Source: Pseudomonas sp. CC120222-01a (GTDB lineage Bacteria > Pseudomonadota > Gammaproteobacteria > Pseudomonadales > Pseudomonadaceae). Taken from it: a stretch of 64,000 nt of DNA. Below are positions 46,293 to 54,906 of this stretch, piece after piece. Numbering within the stretch: the first letter of the stretch is position 1; each line of letters begins with the position of its first letter. The notes under the pieces are model-generated. The model was not told where the DNA came from. It ran no database searches and saw only the letters and a list, made by a program, of their open reading frames with translations. The position numbers and the translations under genes were made by a program. The DNA lies in contig NZ_QEQQ01000004.1 in NCBI RefSeq assembly GCF_003097235.1, positions 164,239 through 228,238 of the forward strand, in the 5' to 3' direction.

Positions 46293-49200
46293 TCAGCTAC
46301 TCATCTTCTTTCTCGCTTTCTGTCCGGCCAACCGCATCACCACCACGAAGAACACCGGCACGAACACCACCGCCAACGTGGCGCTGAGCATCCCGCCGAT
46401 TACCCCGGTGCCGATGGCCTGCTGGCTCGCCGAGCTGGCGCCGGTGGCAATGGCCAGCGGTACCACGCCAAGGATGAACGCCAGCGAGGTCATGACGATC
46501 GGCCGCAGGCGCAGGCGAGCGGCCTGCACGGCGGCGTCGGCGGCGTCCACGCCCTGGTCGACCAGGTGCTTGGCGAACTCGATGATGAGGATGGCGTTCT
46601 TCGCCGACAGGCCGATCAGGGTGATCAGGCCGACCTTGAAGAACACGTCGTTGGGCATGCCGCGCAGGGTTACCGCCAGCACTGCGCCGAGCACGCCGAG
46701 CGGCACCACCAGCAGCACGGCTGTGGGGATCGACCAGCTTTCGTACAGCGCCGCCAGGCACAGGAACACCACCAGTAATGACAACGCCATCAGCACCGGG
46801 GCCTGGCTGCCGGACAGGCGTTCCTGCAGTGACAGGCCGGTCCATTCCAGGCCGGTACCGGCCGGCAGCTGGGCGACCAGGCGCTCGATCTCGGCCATGG
46901 CTTCACCCGAGCTGTAGCCCGCCGCCGGTTCACCGGAAATCGCCACCGCCGGGTAGCCGTTGTAGCGGGTCAGCTGCACCGGGCCGCTGACCCACTTGGC
47001 CTGGACGAAGGCGCCCAGGGGCACCATCTTGCCGCTGTTGTTGCGCACGTGGATCTTCAGCAGGTCTTCCACCTGGCTGCGCTGGTCACCCTCGGCCTGC
47101 ACCACCACCCGCTGCATACGGCCCTGGTTGGGGAAGTCGTTGACGTAGCTGGAGCCGACGGCAACGTCCAGCACCGAGCCGATGTCGGCGAACGACACGC
47201 CCAGGGCGTTGGCCTGGCGGCGGTCGATTTCCAGCTGCACCTGCGGGCTTTCGGCCAGCGAAGACTCGCGCACGTTGGCCAGCACCTTGCTCTTGTGTGC
47301 ACCGGCCAGCAGCTCGTCACGGGCGGCCATCAGCGCCTCATGGCCCATGCCGCCGCGGTCCTGCAGGCGCAATTCAAAGCCGGTCGACTCGCCCAGGCCA
47401 TCGATCGGCGGTGGCAGCACCGAATAGGCCACGGCATCCTTGAGCTGGGTAAAGGCCAGGGTTGCCCGGTCGGCGATCGACTGGGCACTGTCATCGGCAC
47501 CACGTTCGGACCAGTCCTTGAGCGTGGTGAAGGCCAGCGCGGCGTTCTGGCCACTGCCCGAGAAGCTGAAGCCGAGGATCAGCGTGGTGTTGCCCACGCC
47601 CGGCTCGTCGGCGTTGTGCGCCTCGATCTGGGCGGCAACCTGCTCGGTGCGCATGCGGCTGGCGCCCGGCGGCAGCTGGATGTCGGTGATGGTGTAGCCC
47701 TGGTCTTCAGTGGGCAGGAACGCCGTGGGGAGTTGGCTGAAGCCATAGCCGAGCACGGCCAGCAGCACGCCATACACCAGCAGGTAGCGGCCACTGCGCT
47801 TGAGCGCTTGCAGCACCCAGCGCTGGTAACCGTTGCTCATGCTTTCGAACCGGCGGTTGAACCCGCCGAAGAAGCCCTTGCGTTTCTGGTGTTCGCCCTT
47901 GGCCAGCGGCTTGAGCAGGGTGGCGCACAGGGCCGGGGTCAGGCTCAGGGCGAGGAACGCCGAGAACAGGATCGACACCGCCATCGACAGCGAGAACTGC
48001 TGGTAGATCACCCCCACCGAGCCTTTCATGAAGGCCATCGGCAGGAACACCGCCACCAGCACCAGGGTGATGCCGACGATGGCGCCGCTGATCTGGCCCA
48101 TGGCCTTGCGCGTTGCCTCTTTGGGTGGCAGGCCTTCCTCGGCCATGATCCGCTCGACGTTCTCCACCACGACGATGGCGTCGTCGACCAGGATGCCGAT
48201 GGCCAGGACCATGCCGAACAGGGTCAGCACGTTGACCGAAAAGCCCATGGCCAGCATCACGGCGAAGGTGCCCATCAGCGCCACCGGCACCACCAGGGTC
48301 GGGATCAGCGTATAGCGCAGGTTCTGCAGGAACAGGAACATCACCGCGAACACCAGCAGCATGGCTTCGAACAGGGTGTTGATGACCTGCTGGATCGACA
48401 CCTTGACGAACGGCGAGGTGTCGTAGGGGATGTCGTACTTGACCCCTTCGGGGAAGTAGCGCGACAGCTCTTTCATCTTCGCCCGCACCAGGGTGGCGGT
48501 TTCCATGGCGTTGGCACCTGGTGCCAGCTGCACGCTGAAGGCGGTGGCCGGCTTGCCGTTCAGGCGGGTGCCGTACTGGTATTCCTGGGCGCCGATCTCG
48601 ACCCGGGCGACATCGCCGACGGTGACACTGGAACCGTCCGGGTTGGCCCGCAGGACGATGGCTGCGAACTCCTCGGGCGTGCTCAGCTGGCCCCTGACCA
48701 CCACGTTGGCGGTGATTTCCTGGGTACCACGGGCGGGCAGGTCGCCGATGCTGCCGGGGGCGACCTGGGCGTTCTGCGCGGCAATGGCTTCGGCCACATC
48801 GTTGGGAGTGAGGTTGAAGCCGATCAGCTTCTGCGGGTCGATCCAGATGCGCATGGCGCGCTCGGAACCGTACAACTGCGCCTTGCCAACGCCCTTGAGG
48901 CGGCGGATTTCGTTCATCACGTTGCGCGCGAGGATGTCGGACAGTGCGGTTTCATCAAGGCTGCCGTCCTCCGAGGTGAGGGTGCCGAGCAGCAGGAAGC
49001 CGGTGGACACCTTCTCCACCTGCAGGCCTTGCTGGGTCACCTGGCGAGGCAGGCGCGACTCGACCACCTTGAGGCGGTTCTGCACATCGACCTGGGCCAG
49101 GTCGGGGTGGGTGCCGGGCTCGAAGGTGGCAGTAATGGTGGCGCTGCCCAGGCTGCTCTGCGACGAGAAGTACAGCAGGTTGTCGGCACCGTTGAGCTCC

Positions 49201-49400
49201 TGTTCGATCAGGCTGACCACGCTTTCGTCCAGGGTGGCCGCCGAGGCGCCCGGGTACACGGCATAGATTTCCACCTGCGGCGGGGCCACGTTGGGGTACT
49301 GCGCCACCGGCAACTGGGGGATGGCCAGGGCGCCGGCAAGCAGGATGAACAGCGCGACCACCCAGGCGAAGATCGGGCGGTCGATGAAGAACTGCGGCAT
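46293..49400 (-). CDS. HAE1-type RND multidrug efflux permease
   Basis: A 1035-residue inner-membrane proton/drug antiporter of normal length. The proton-relay Asp pair is in GILVDDAIVVVENV (TM4) and the matching Lys in GLSAKNAILIIEF (TM10); the start MPQFFIDRPIFAWVVALFI is typical of the MexB/AcrB group. It works as a trimer with the adaptor encoded 11 bases upstream. No outer-membrane channel gene follows, so it must borrow one, such as an OprM homologue. Its 3' part contains the sequence duplicated at 44047. Confidence 0.95.
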   Translation of the reverse strand: MPQFFIDRPIFAWVVALFILLAGALAIPQLPVAQYPNVAPPQVEIYAVYPGASAATLDESVVSLIEQELNGADNLLYFSSQSSLGSATITATFEPGTHPDLAQVDVQNRLKVVESRLPRQVTQQGLQVEKVSTGFLLLGTLTSEDGSLDETALSDILARNVMNEIRRLKGVGKAQLYGSERAMRIWIDPQKLIGFNLTPNDVAEAIAAQNAQVAPGSIGDLPARGTQEITANVVVRGQLSTPEEFAAIVLRANPDGSSVTVGDVARVEIGAQEYQYGTRLNGKPATAFSVQLAPGANAMETATLVRAKMKELSRYFPEGVKYDIPYDTSPFVKVSIQQVINTLFEAMLLVFAVMFLFLQNLRYTLIPTLVVPVALMGTFAVMLAMGFSVNVLTLFGMVLAIGILVDDAIVVVENVERIMAEEGLPPKEATRKAMGQISGAIVGITLVLVAVFLPMAFMKGSVGVIYQQFSLSMAVSILFSAFLALSLTPALCATLLKPLAKGEHQKRKGFFGGFNRRFESMSNGYQRWVLQALKRSGRYLLVYGVLLAVLGYGFSQLPTAFLPTEDQGYTITDIQLPPGASRMRTEQVAAQIEAHNADEPGVGNTTLILGFSFSGSGQNAALAFTTLKDWSERGADDSAQSIADRATLAFTQLKDAVAYSVLPPPIDGLGESTGFELRLQDRGGMGHEALMAARDELLAGAHKSKVLANVRESSLAESPQVQLEIDRRQANALGVSFADIGSVLDVAVGSSYVNDFPNQGRMQRVVVQAEGDQRSQVEDLLKIHVRNNSGKMVPLGAFVQAKWVSGPVQLTRYNGYPAVAISGEPAAGYSSGEAMAEIERLVAQLPAGTGLEWTGLSLQERLSGSQAPVLMALSLLVVFLCLAALYESWSIPTAVLLVVPLGVLGAVLAVTLRGMPNDVFFKVGLITLIGLSAKNAILIIEFAKHLVDQGVDAADAAVQAARLRLRPIVMTSLAFILGVVPLAIATGASSASQQAIGTGVIGGMLSATLAVVFVPVFFVVVMRLAGQKARKKMSS
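46808..46859. repeat. Partner of the 52-bp direct repeat, inside the RND gene
   Basis: This is the in-gene copy of the fragment at 44047-44098 (48 of 52 bases identical). Here it is part of the intact reading frame and encodes TGLEWTGLSLQERLSG. Confidence 0.85.
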
Positions 49401-49411
49401 GGATCAGGCCC

Positions 49412-50581
49412 TCACTGGCCGGTGTGCTGGACGATGGACTGGGCGCCGGGGTCGACCTGGACCTGGTCGCCCGCCTTGACGTGCTGCAGGCCTTCGACCA
49501 CCACCCGCTCGCCGGGCGCCAGGCCCTCGGTGACCCGCCAGCGATCACCCTGGGCGTTGCCCAGCACTACCTGGCGTTCGCTGATGCGCGACTGGGCGTC
49601 GACCACCAGCACCTTCGGCACCCCGGCGCTGTCACGCAGGATGGCGCGCTGCGGCACGCTCAGGCCCTTGGGCTGCACCGCCTGCTCCAGGCGCACGCGC
49701 ACGTAGCTGCCCGGCAGCAGGTCGAGGTCCGGGTTGGGGAATTCGCTGCGCAGGGTGATCTGGTTGGTGCTCGGGTCGACACTGATGTCGGAGAACAGCA
49801 GCTTGCCCGGCAGCGGATAGGCGCTGCCATCGTCCTGGATCAGCGTGGCGCGGGCCTGGCCATCGCCGGCCTGCTGCAGTTCACCGGCACGCAAGGCCCG
49901 GCGCAGGGTGGTGAGCTCGCGGGTCGACTGGGTGACGTCGGCGTGGATCGGGTCCAGTTGCTGGATGGTTGCCAGTGGCGTGGTCTCGTTCTGGCCGACC
50001 AGGGCGCCTTCGGTGACCAGGGCGCGGCCGATGCGCCCGGAGATCGGCGCGGTGACCGTGGCATAACCCAGGTTCAGGCGGGCGCGCTCCAGCGCGGCCT
50101 TGGCTTCGGCAACCGCTGCGTCGGCCTGGAGGAAGGCGGCGCGGGCGTTGTCGTATTCCTGGCGGCTGACCGCCTTGTCGTCGACCAGTTGGCGGTAGCG
50201 CTGCTCTTGCAGGCGCGCCTGGTACAGCGTGGCCTCGGCCTTGGCCAGGGTTGCACGGGCGCTGTCGTGGTCGGCCTTGAACGGCGCCGGGTCGATGAGG
50301 AACAGCACATCGCCCTGTTTGACGTCACTGCCTTCGCGATAGACGCGCTTGAGCACCACGCCAGCGACGCGCGCACGTACTTCCGCCGTGCGCGGGGCGA
50401 GGATGCGCCCGTTCAGCTCGGTGCTGATGGCCAGGGGCTGCAGTTGCAGGGTCTCGACCCGGACCTGGGGTACGGGTTGTTTTTCGTTCTGCTCGGCCGC
50501 GTCGTCGCAACCGGCCAGGGACAGGGCAAGCAGCGCCACGAGCGCCAGGGGGCGCAGGCGCGGGGGGAGGGTAATAGGCAT
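49412..50581 (-). CDS. RND efflux periplasmic adaptor lipoprotein
   Basis: This 389-residue membrane-fusion protein has a lipobox (LSLAGC, lipidated C25), a barrel-sandwich lipoyl domain (GRILAPRTAEVRARVAGVV onward), a coiled-coil hairpin (residues about 100-165) and a beta-barrel domain, the MexA/AcrA plan. It bridges the RND permease and an outer-membrane channel. It is the first gene of the pump operon, divergent from the two-component system across a region with inverted repeats. Confidence 0.94.
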   Translation of the reverse strand: MPITLPPRLRPLALVALLALSLAGCDDAAEQNEKQPVPQVRVETLQLQPLAISTELNGRILAPRTAEVRARVAGVVLKRVYREGSDVKQGDVLFLIDPAPFKADHDSARATLAKAEATLYQARLQEQRYRQLVDDKAVSRQEYDNARAAFLQADAAVAEAKAALERARLNLGYATVTAPISGRIGRALVTEGALVGQNETTPLATIQQLDPIHADVTQSTRELTTLRRALRAGELQQAGDGQARATLIQDDGSAYPLPGKLLFSDISVDPSTNQITLRSEFPNPDLDLLPGSYVRVRLEQAVQPKGLSVPQRAILRDSAGVPKVLVVDAQSRISERQVVLGNAQGDRWRVTEGLAPGERVVVEGLQHVKAGDQVQVDPGAQSIVQHTGQ

Positions 50582-50638
50582 GCGGATCTTCCGATGATGA
50601 CCGTGCCTATCCTAAGGCAACCGTTCCTCGGACGGCTG

Positions 50639-50700
50639 TTAACACCTGTAGGGCCTGTGTGAAAAAGTGTTAAGAACAGTCCTACCGGTTTGTAGGATTC
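50639..50700. promoter_or_regulatory. Divergent control region of RND pump and two-component system
   Basis: The inverted repeats TTAACAC (50639-50645) / GTGTTAA (50667-50673) and CCTAC / GTAGG (within 50680-50696) lie just upstream of the adaptor gene. They are candidate sites for the divergently encoded response regulator. A REP doublet separates them from the regulator gene. Confidence 0.4.
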
Positions 50701-50721
50701 TATATTCTCCATGAACCTGTG

Positions 50722-50819
50722 CCGGCCTCTTCGCGGGCAAGCCCGCTTCCACAGGGGCCGCGCAAGATCTGAATCCTGTGATGTACCTGTGGGAGCGGGC
50801 TTGCCCGCGAAGAGGCCGG
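50722..50819. repeat. REP doublet, family 1
   Basis: The arms 50722-50755 and 50786-50819 are 34-base inverted repeats starting CCGGCCTCTTCGCGGGCAAG, with one mismatch. It lies inside a divergent promoter region rather than between convergent genes, which is unusual for a transcription-ending element. Confidence 0.9.
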
Positions 50820-50851
50820 TGAAGCTTTCCTCACATTTATTTCCTTCTCAT

Positions 50852-51553
50852 ATGCCCAACATTCTCCTGGTCGAAGATGACAGTGCGCTGTCCGAGCTGA
50901 TCGCCAGCTACCTGCAACGCAACGATTTCCATGTCCGGGTGATTGCCCGTGGCGACCACGTGCTGGACGCCTTCCGGCAAGACCACCCCGACCTGGTGAT
51001 TCTCGACCTGATGCTCCCCGGCATCGATGGCCTGCAACTGTGCCGCCTGCTGCGTCAGGAATCACAAAGCCTGCCGATCCTGATGCTGACCGCCCGCGAC
51101 GACAGCCACGACCAGGTGCTGGGCCTGGAGATGGGCGCCGACGACTACGTGACCAAACCCTGCGAGCCCCGCGTGCTGCTGGCCCGCGTGCGCACCTTGC
51201 TGCGCCGCAGCAGCGTCAACGAACCGCGCCTGGACAATCACCAGATCCTTATCGGTGGCCTGCGCATCGACCTCGCCGAGCGGCTGGTCAGCTGGCGCGG
51301 CGAGGAAGTGGAACTGTCCAGCGGCGAATACAACCTGCTGGTGGTGCTGGCGCGCAATGCCGGTGTGGTGCTCAGCCGCGACCGCATCCTCCAGCAACTG
51401 CGCGGCATCGAGTTCAACGGCACCGACCGTTCGGTGGACGTGGCCATTTCCAAGCTGCGCCGCAAGTTCGACGACAGCGCCGGCGAGGCGCGCAAGATCA
51501 AGACCGTGTGGGGCAAGGGTTACCTGTTCAGTCGTGTCGAGTGGGAGTGCTGA
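50852..51553 (+). CDS. OmpR-family response regulator
   Basis: This 233-residue protein has a receiver domain (residues 1-120) with acidic pocket E8, D9, the phosphorylation site D52 (LDLMLPGIDG) and a conserved Lys in VTKPCEP. The C-terminal winged helix has the typical SSGEYNLLVVLARNAGVVLSRD and KIKTVWGKGYLFS. It precedes the kinase gene by 6 bases and is divergent from the RND operon, its likely target. The frame runs upstream through the REP doublet; the ATG at 50852 is the only sensible start. Confidence 0.93.
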   Translation: MPNILLVEDDSALSELIASYLQRNDFHVRVIARGDHVLDAFRQDHPDLVILDLMLPGIDGLQLCRLLRQESQSLPILMLTARDDSHDQVLGLEMGADDYVTKPCEPRVLLARVRTLLRRSSVNEPRLDNHQILIGGLRIDLAERLVSWRGEEVELSSGEYNLLVVLARNAGVVLSRDRILQQLRGIEFNGTDRSVDVAISKLRRKFDDSAGEARKIKTVWGKGYLFSRVEWEC

Positions 51554-51559
51554 CGCACC

Positions 51560-52858
51560 ATGCTGAAGATCCTGGTGCGCCTGTATCTGGTGATCATCGT
51601 CGCCTACGCCGGGGCGCTGTTGTTGATCCCGGACACCATTGTCGGCCTGTTCCACGACCGTTTCATGGCCTACAACCTGGACCAGGCCAAGGGTGTGCAG
51701 TCGCTGATCGTCCGCCAGTTCCGCCAGGCGCCAGAAGCGCAATGGCCAGCGGTGGAGGAGGACCTGGCCAGGGCCTTCGCGCCACTGGAGGTCAAACTGC
51801 TGCGCAGCGAAAAAGCAGGCCTGAGCCCGGAAGAACAGGCGCGCCTGGAGCAGGGCCAGTACGCCGTGCGCATTGGTGACTGGGGCTATTACCAGACCGT
51901 GCTGGCACCGTTGGACAAGGACTGGCTGGTCAGCCTGCATTCACCGCCAGATCCACTGGACATCAACGTGTTGTCCTGGGGCGTGACTGTGCTGATCGGC
52001 GCGGCGATGCTCGGTTGCCTGCTGCTGTGGGTGTGGCCGCACTGGCGTGACCTGGAGCGCCTGAAGGAAACCGCCCGGCGCCTGGGCCAGGGGCGGATGG
52101 CCGAGCGCACACATATCTCGCCGCACTCGAACATCGGTGAACTGGCCGGGGTGTTCGACACCATGGCCAGCGATCTTGAGCGCCACGTCAATCAGCAGCG
52201 TGAGTTGCTCAACGCGGTCTCCCACGAGCTGCGCACGCCGCTGACCCGGCTGGATTTCGGCCTGGTGCTGCTGTTCGACGAGGTGCCACCGACCAGCCGC
52301 AAGCGCCTGCTGGAACTGGTCGGGCATGTGCGCGAGCTGGATGAGCTGGTGCTCGAACTGCTGTCGTACAGCCGCCTGTACAACGCAGACCAGGCACGGG
52401 AACGGGTCGAAGTGTCCTTGCTGGAGCTGGTGGACAGCGTGCTTGGCGGGTTTGCCGAGGAGCTCGATACGCGGGGTATCCAATGGGAAGTGCAGGCCGA
52501 AGACAACCTGCCACGCTTCGTGCTGGACCCGCGACTGACTGCCCGGGCCGTACAGAACCTGGTGCGCAACGCCATGCGCTATTGCGATGAAAGCCTGTTG
52601 CTGAGGTTGCGTCTGGAAGCAGACGGCGCCTGCCTGTTGACCGTGGAGGATGACGGGATCGGTATCCCGGCCGAGGAGCGTGAGCGGATCTTCCAGCCGT
52701 TCTACCGCCTGGACCGCAGCCGCGACCGCAACACCGGCGGCTTCGGCCTTGGCCTGGCGATCAGCCGCCGGGCGATCGAGGGGCAGGGCGGGACCCTGAC
52801 CGTGGCGCAGTCGGCGCTGGGTGGGGCGCAGTTCAGGATTCGGCTGCCAGCTGGCTAG
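51560..52858 (+). CDS. Sensor histidine kinase
   Basis: This is a 432-residue membrane kinase. Two membrane helices (residues about 6-24 and 138-158) enclose a periplasmic sensor of about 110 residues; a HAMP domain (about 160-212), the phosphorylated H222 in the HELRTPLTR box, and the ATP-binding N (VRNAMRY), G1 (VEDDGIGIP) and G2 (GGFGLGLAIS) boxes follow. It pairs with the response regulator just upstream and probably controls the RND pump. Its 3' end overlaps the convergent cyclase gene by 26 bases. Confidence 0.94.
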   Translation: MLKILVRLYLVIIVAYAGALLLIPDTIVGLFHDRFMAYNLDQAKGVQSLIVRQFRQAPEAQWPAVEEDLARAFAPLEVKLLRSEKAGLSPEEQARLEQGQYAVRIGDWGYYQTVLAPLDKDWLVSLHSPPDPLDINVLSWGVTVLIGAAMLGCLLLWVWPHWRDLERLKETARRLGQGRMAERTHISPHSNIGELAGVFDTMASDLERHVNQQRELLNAVSHELRTPLTRLDFGLVLLFDEVPPTSRKRLLELVGHVRELDELVLELLSYSRLYNADQARERVEVSLLELVDSVLGGFAEELDTRGIQWEVQAEDNLPRFVLDPRLTARAVQNLVRNAMRYCDESLLLRLRLEADGACLLTVEDDGIGIPAEERERIFQPFYRLDRSRDRNTGGFGLGLAISRRAIEGQGGTLTVAQSALGGAQFRIRLPAG

Positions 52859-53924
52859 TCCACAGCACGAACTGATCCTTGCCGTTGTGCTTGGCCTGGT
52901 ACAGAGCCTGGTCGGCGTGTACCAGCGCCATGCTCAGGCTGTCCCCGCTTTCGACCCGGGCCAGGCCGATGCTGATGGTCACGGGCGGTACGCCAAGGTC
53001 GTCGCGCACGCGCTGGCACAGCGCGTCGACCCGTTGTTCGGCCCCTTGCTGGTCCAGCCCTTCGAAGAAAATCGCAAACTCCTCACCACCCAGGCGGGCG
53101 AACTCATGGCCGGCCACGCCTGCCTTGATATGCACGGCCACCCGCTTGAGCACTTCATCGCCAATGTCATGCCCGAAGCGGTCGTTGACCCGCTTGAAGT
53201 TGTCGATGTCGATCATCGCCAGGTACTGCCCGGCCGTGGCCAGGCGCAGTTGGCGTTCGGCCTTGGCCATGAACGAGCGGCGGTTGGGGATGTCGGTCAG
53301 GGCATCAACATAGGCCTGCTCCAGCAGCACCTTGGACAGGTAGAAGTTGTGCAGCTTGGCCTGGCGCATCTGCAGGTAGCTGTAGCTCACCAGGCCGCTG
53401 AGGAACACTGCGTAGCTGATGAGCATGGCACCTTCGAGTTGATCGGCGTCGATACGGGTGTGGTAGAACGGGTTGAGCATCACCCAGGTGATGACCATGG
53501 CGCAGAAGAACGACCAGCGCCGTACCGGCAGCACCGACACGGCATACAGCACGGTCGATACGCCGAGCACCAGCCACACGGGGCGCAGGGGCTCGGGAAT
53601 GCCATCGATCACCAGGCGCATGCCCAGGGTGATGACGCTGATGAACAGCAGGTTGAGCACGTCGAAATGGTGACTGCGGCGGGTGAAGCGCAGCACCACG
53701 GTGAGGCAGCCGAGCAGGGCGATGAACAGGTAGGACAGCCAGGTGAAACCTTGGCCGCCGAGAAAGCTGACGATCAGGTCGAAGATCAGCCAGATCAGTG
53801 TGCTAACGCAGAACACCAGCATGCAGAACGGGCGCATGGACTCGAATTCGTGCTGGCGGAATTCGGCGCGCAGGGCGGCGGGGGCGACCTGCTTGCGCAC
53901 GTGCTCTTCGATGGTCTTGAACAT
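52833..53924 (-). CDS. Membrane-bound diguanylate cyclase (GGEEF)
   Basis: This 363-residue protein has about five or six membrane helices (residues about 30-195: MASE-like sensor) and a C-terminal GGDEF domain with active-site GGEEF (LGGEEFAIFF). The I-site RxxD is absent (AGHE at that position). It should make cyclic di-GMP. It stands 142 bases from the NfrA/NfrB exopolysaccharide operon, on the same strand and downstream of it, separated by a REP doublet. A functional link to that pathway is plausible. Confidence 0.9.
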   Translation of the reverse strand: MFKTIEEHVRKQVAPAALRAEFRQHEFESMRPFCMLVFCVSTLIWLIFDLIVSFLGGQGFTWLSYLFIALLGCLTVVLRFTRRSHHFDVLNLLFISVITLGMRLVIDGIPEPLRPVWLVLGVSTVLYAVSVLPVRRWSFFCAMVITWVMLNPFYHTRIDADQLEGAMLISYAVFLSGLVSYSYLQMRQAKLHNFYLSKVLLEQAYVDALTDIPNRRSFMAKAERQLRLATAGQYLAMIDIDNFKRVNDRFGHDIGDEVLKRVAVHIKAGVAGHEFARLGGEEFAIFFEGLDQQGAEQRVDALCQRVRDDLGVPPVTISIGLARVESGDSLSMALVHADQALYQAKHNGKDQFVLWTSQLAAES

Positions 53925-53960
53925 CGGTGGGCTCCTGGGAGTACTGCATGGCCTGCTCGG

Positions 53961-54056
53961 GCCCTTTCGCGGGCTCGCCCGCTCCCACAGGATCACCACA
54001 GTTTTTGAAATCTGTGCAATCCCTGTGGGAGCGGGCGTGCCCGCGAAGAGGCCGGT
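53961..54056. repeat. REP doublet, family 1
   Basis: The left arm (CCTTTCGCGGGCTCGCCCGC...) and right arm (CCTGTGGGAGCGGGCGTGCC...) are imperfect inverted repeats. The left arm begins with the family-2-like CCTTTCGCGG but continues as family 1, so this doublet is a hybrid of the two types. Confidence 0.8.
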
Positions 54057-54066
54057 ACAGGTTGAC

Positions 54067-54906
54067 TCAATTCTGTGGCAGAACACCCCGGGCCCAAGGC
54101 CGGTAGCGCAAGGCAAACACCGCTTCGGCATGGCACCCAGCACCCAGCTTCGGCTCCGCAGGCTCAGCCCGAAACGCCTGCCCTGGCGCACTCACCTGGC
54201 GAAACGCCTCGCGCACCACCCCCACCCGGCACGGCAGCGCCTGTTCGTAACTCTGGCGCACCAGCGGCGGCAAGCGCCCGGTCCCGGCACCGTCCTGCCA
54301 CCACACAGTCAAGCCCAACCCGGCCAGTTGATCCAGCCAGGCGCCATTGACCCGCGGTGCCAGTTTGCCTGCGCTGAACGCGCTGATGTGCAGCGGCTTG
54401 TCCAGCCGCCGGTTGAAGGCCTGCAACTGGCTGTACAACGCCTCGCGGCGACCGGCATCGCGAAAGTGCAGGTCGTCCAGTTCCATGGGCAGGTACCAGC
54501 CGGCGACGGGCAGTTGCCAGTCCTGGCGAAGCTGCTGGTACTGGCCCAGCGAACGGCCCAGTTGCGACTTCCAGTAATTGTTCAGGCCGTCGCCGTCGAG
54601 CTCCTCGATGCGCTGGTAATAGGCCGGGTCAAGGTACAGCCCGAGCACCAGCTCCAGGCCTTGCGCATGGGCCTCGCGCAGGCTGTTGGCCAGCCAGCCC
54701 TGGGCGCCGCCGAAATCACTGTCGCCGTAGGCACTCCACTGCACGATCAGGGTCTTGCCGCCTTGCGCCTTGGTGGCGCGCCACAGTTGCTGCCACTGCG
54801 CCGGGGTCACCGCGGCATCGCGGTTGAGCGGCTGGTAGAACAGGCGCTGGTCGGCCAGGGCCGGCAGGCACAGGGCGAGCATGCAAATTGCCAGGAGCGT
54901 ACGCAT
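54067..54906 (-). CDS. Periplasmic DUF4434-like protein of the NfrAB operon
   Basis: A 279-residue exported protein with a signal peptide (residues 1-18, ending ALA-DQ). The body looks like a TIM-barrel glycosidase-like DUF4434 protein: FYQPLNRDAAVTPAQWQQLW at the start, an LVLGLYLDPAYYQRIEEL segment, and GWYLPMELDDLHFRD with acidic residues suited to a catalytic site. It overlaps nfrA in a TGATG arrangement. In the E. coli N4-receptor pathway a periplasmic accessory protein is also encoded next to nfrAB; whether this is its equivalent is inference. It may trim or modify the polysaccharide. Confidence 0.78.
   Translation of the reverse strand: MRTLLAICMLALCLPALADQRLFYQPLNRDAAVTPAQWQQLWRATKAQGGKTLIVQWSAYGDSDFGGAQGWLANSLREAHAQGLELVLGLYLDPAYYQRIEELDGDGLNNYWKSQLGRSLGQYQQLRQDWQLPVAGWYLPMELDDLHFRDAGRREALYSQLQAFNRRLDKPLHISAFSAGKLAPRVNGAWLDQLAGLGLTVWWQDGAGTGRLPPLVRQSYEQALPCRVGVVREAFRQVSAPGQAFRAEPAEPKLGAGCHAEAVFALRYRPWARGVLPQN

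Noticed and set aside
47049..49706. An 885-codon plus-strand frame opposite the RND permease
   Set aside because: It is rich in His, Gln and Gly as expected for the reverse of a membrane-protein gene; the RND motifs are on the minus strand.
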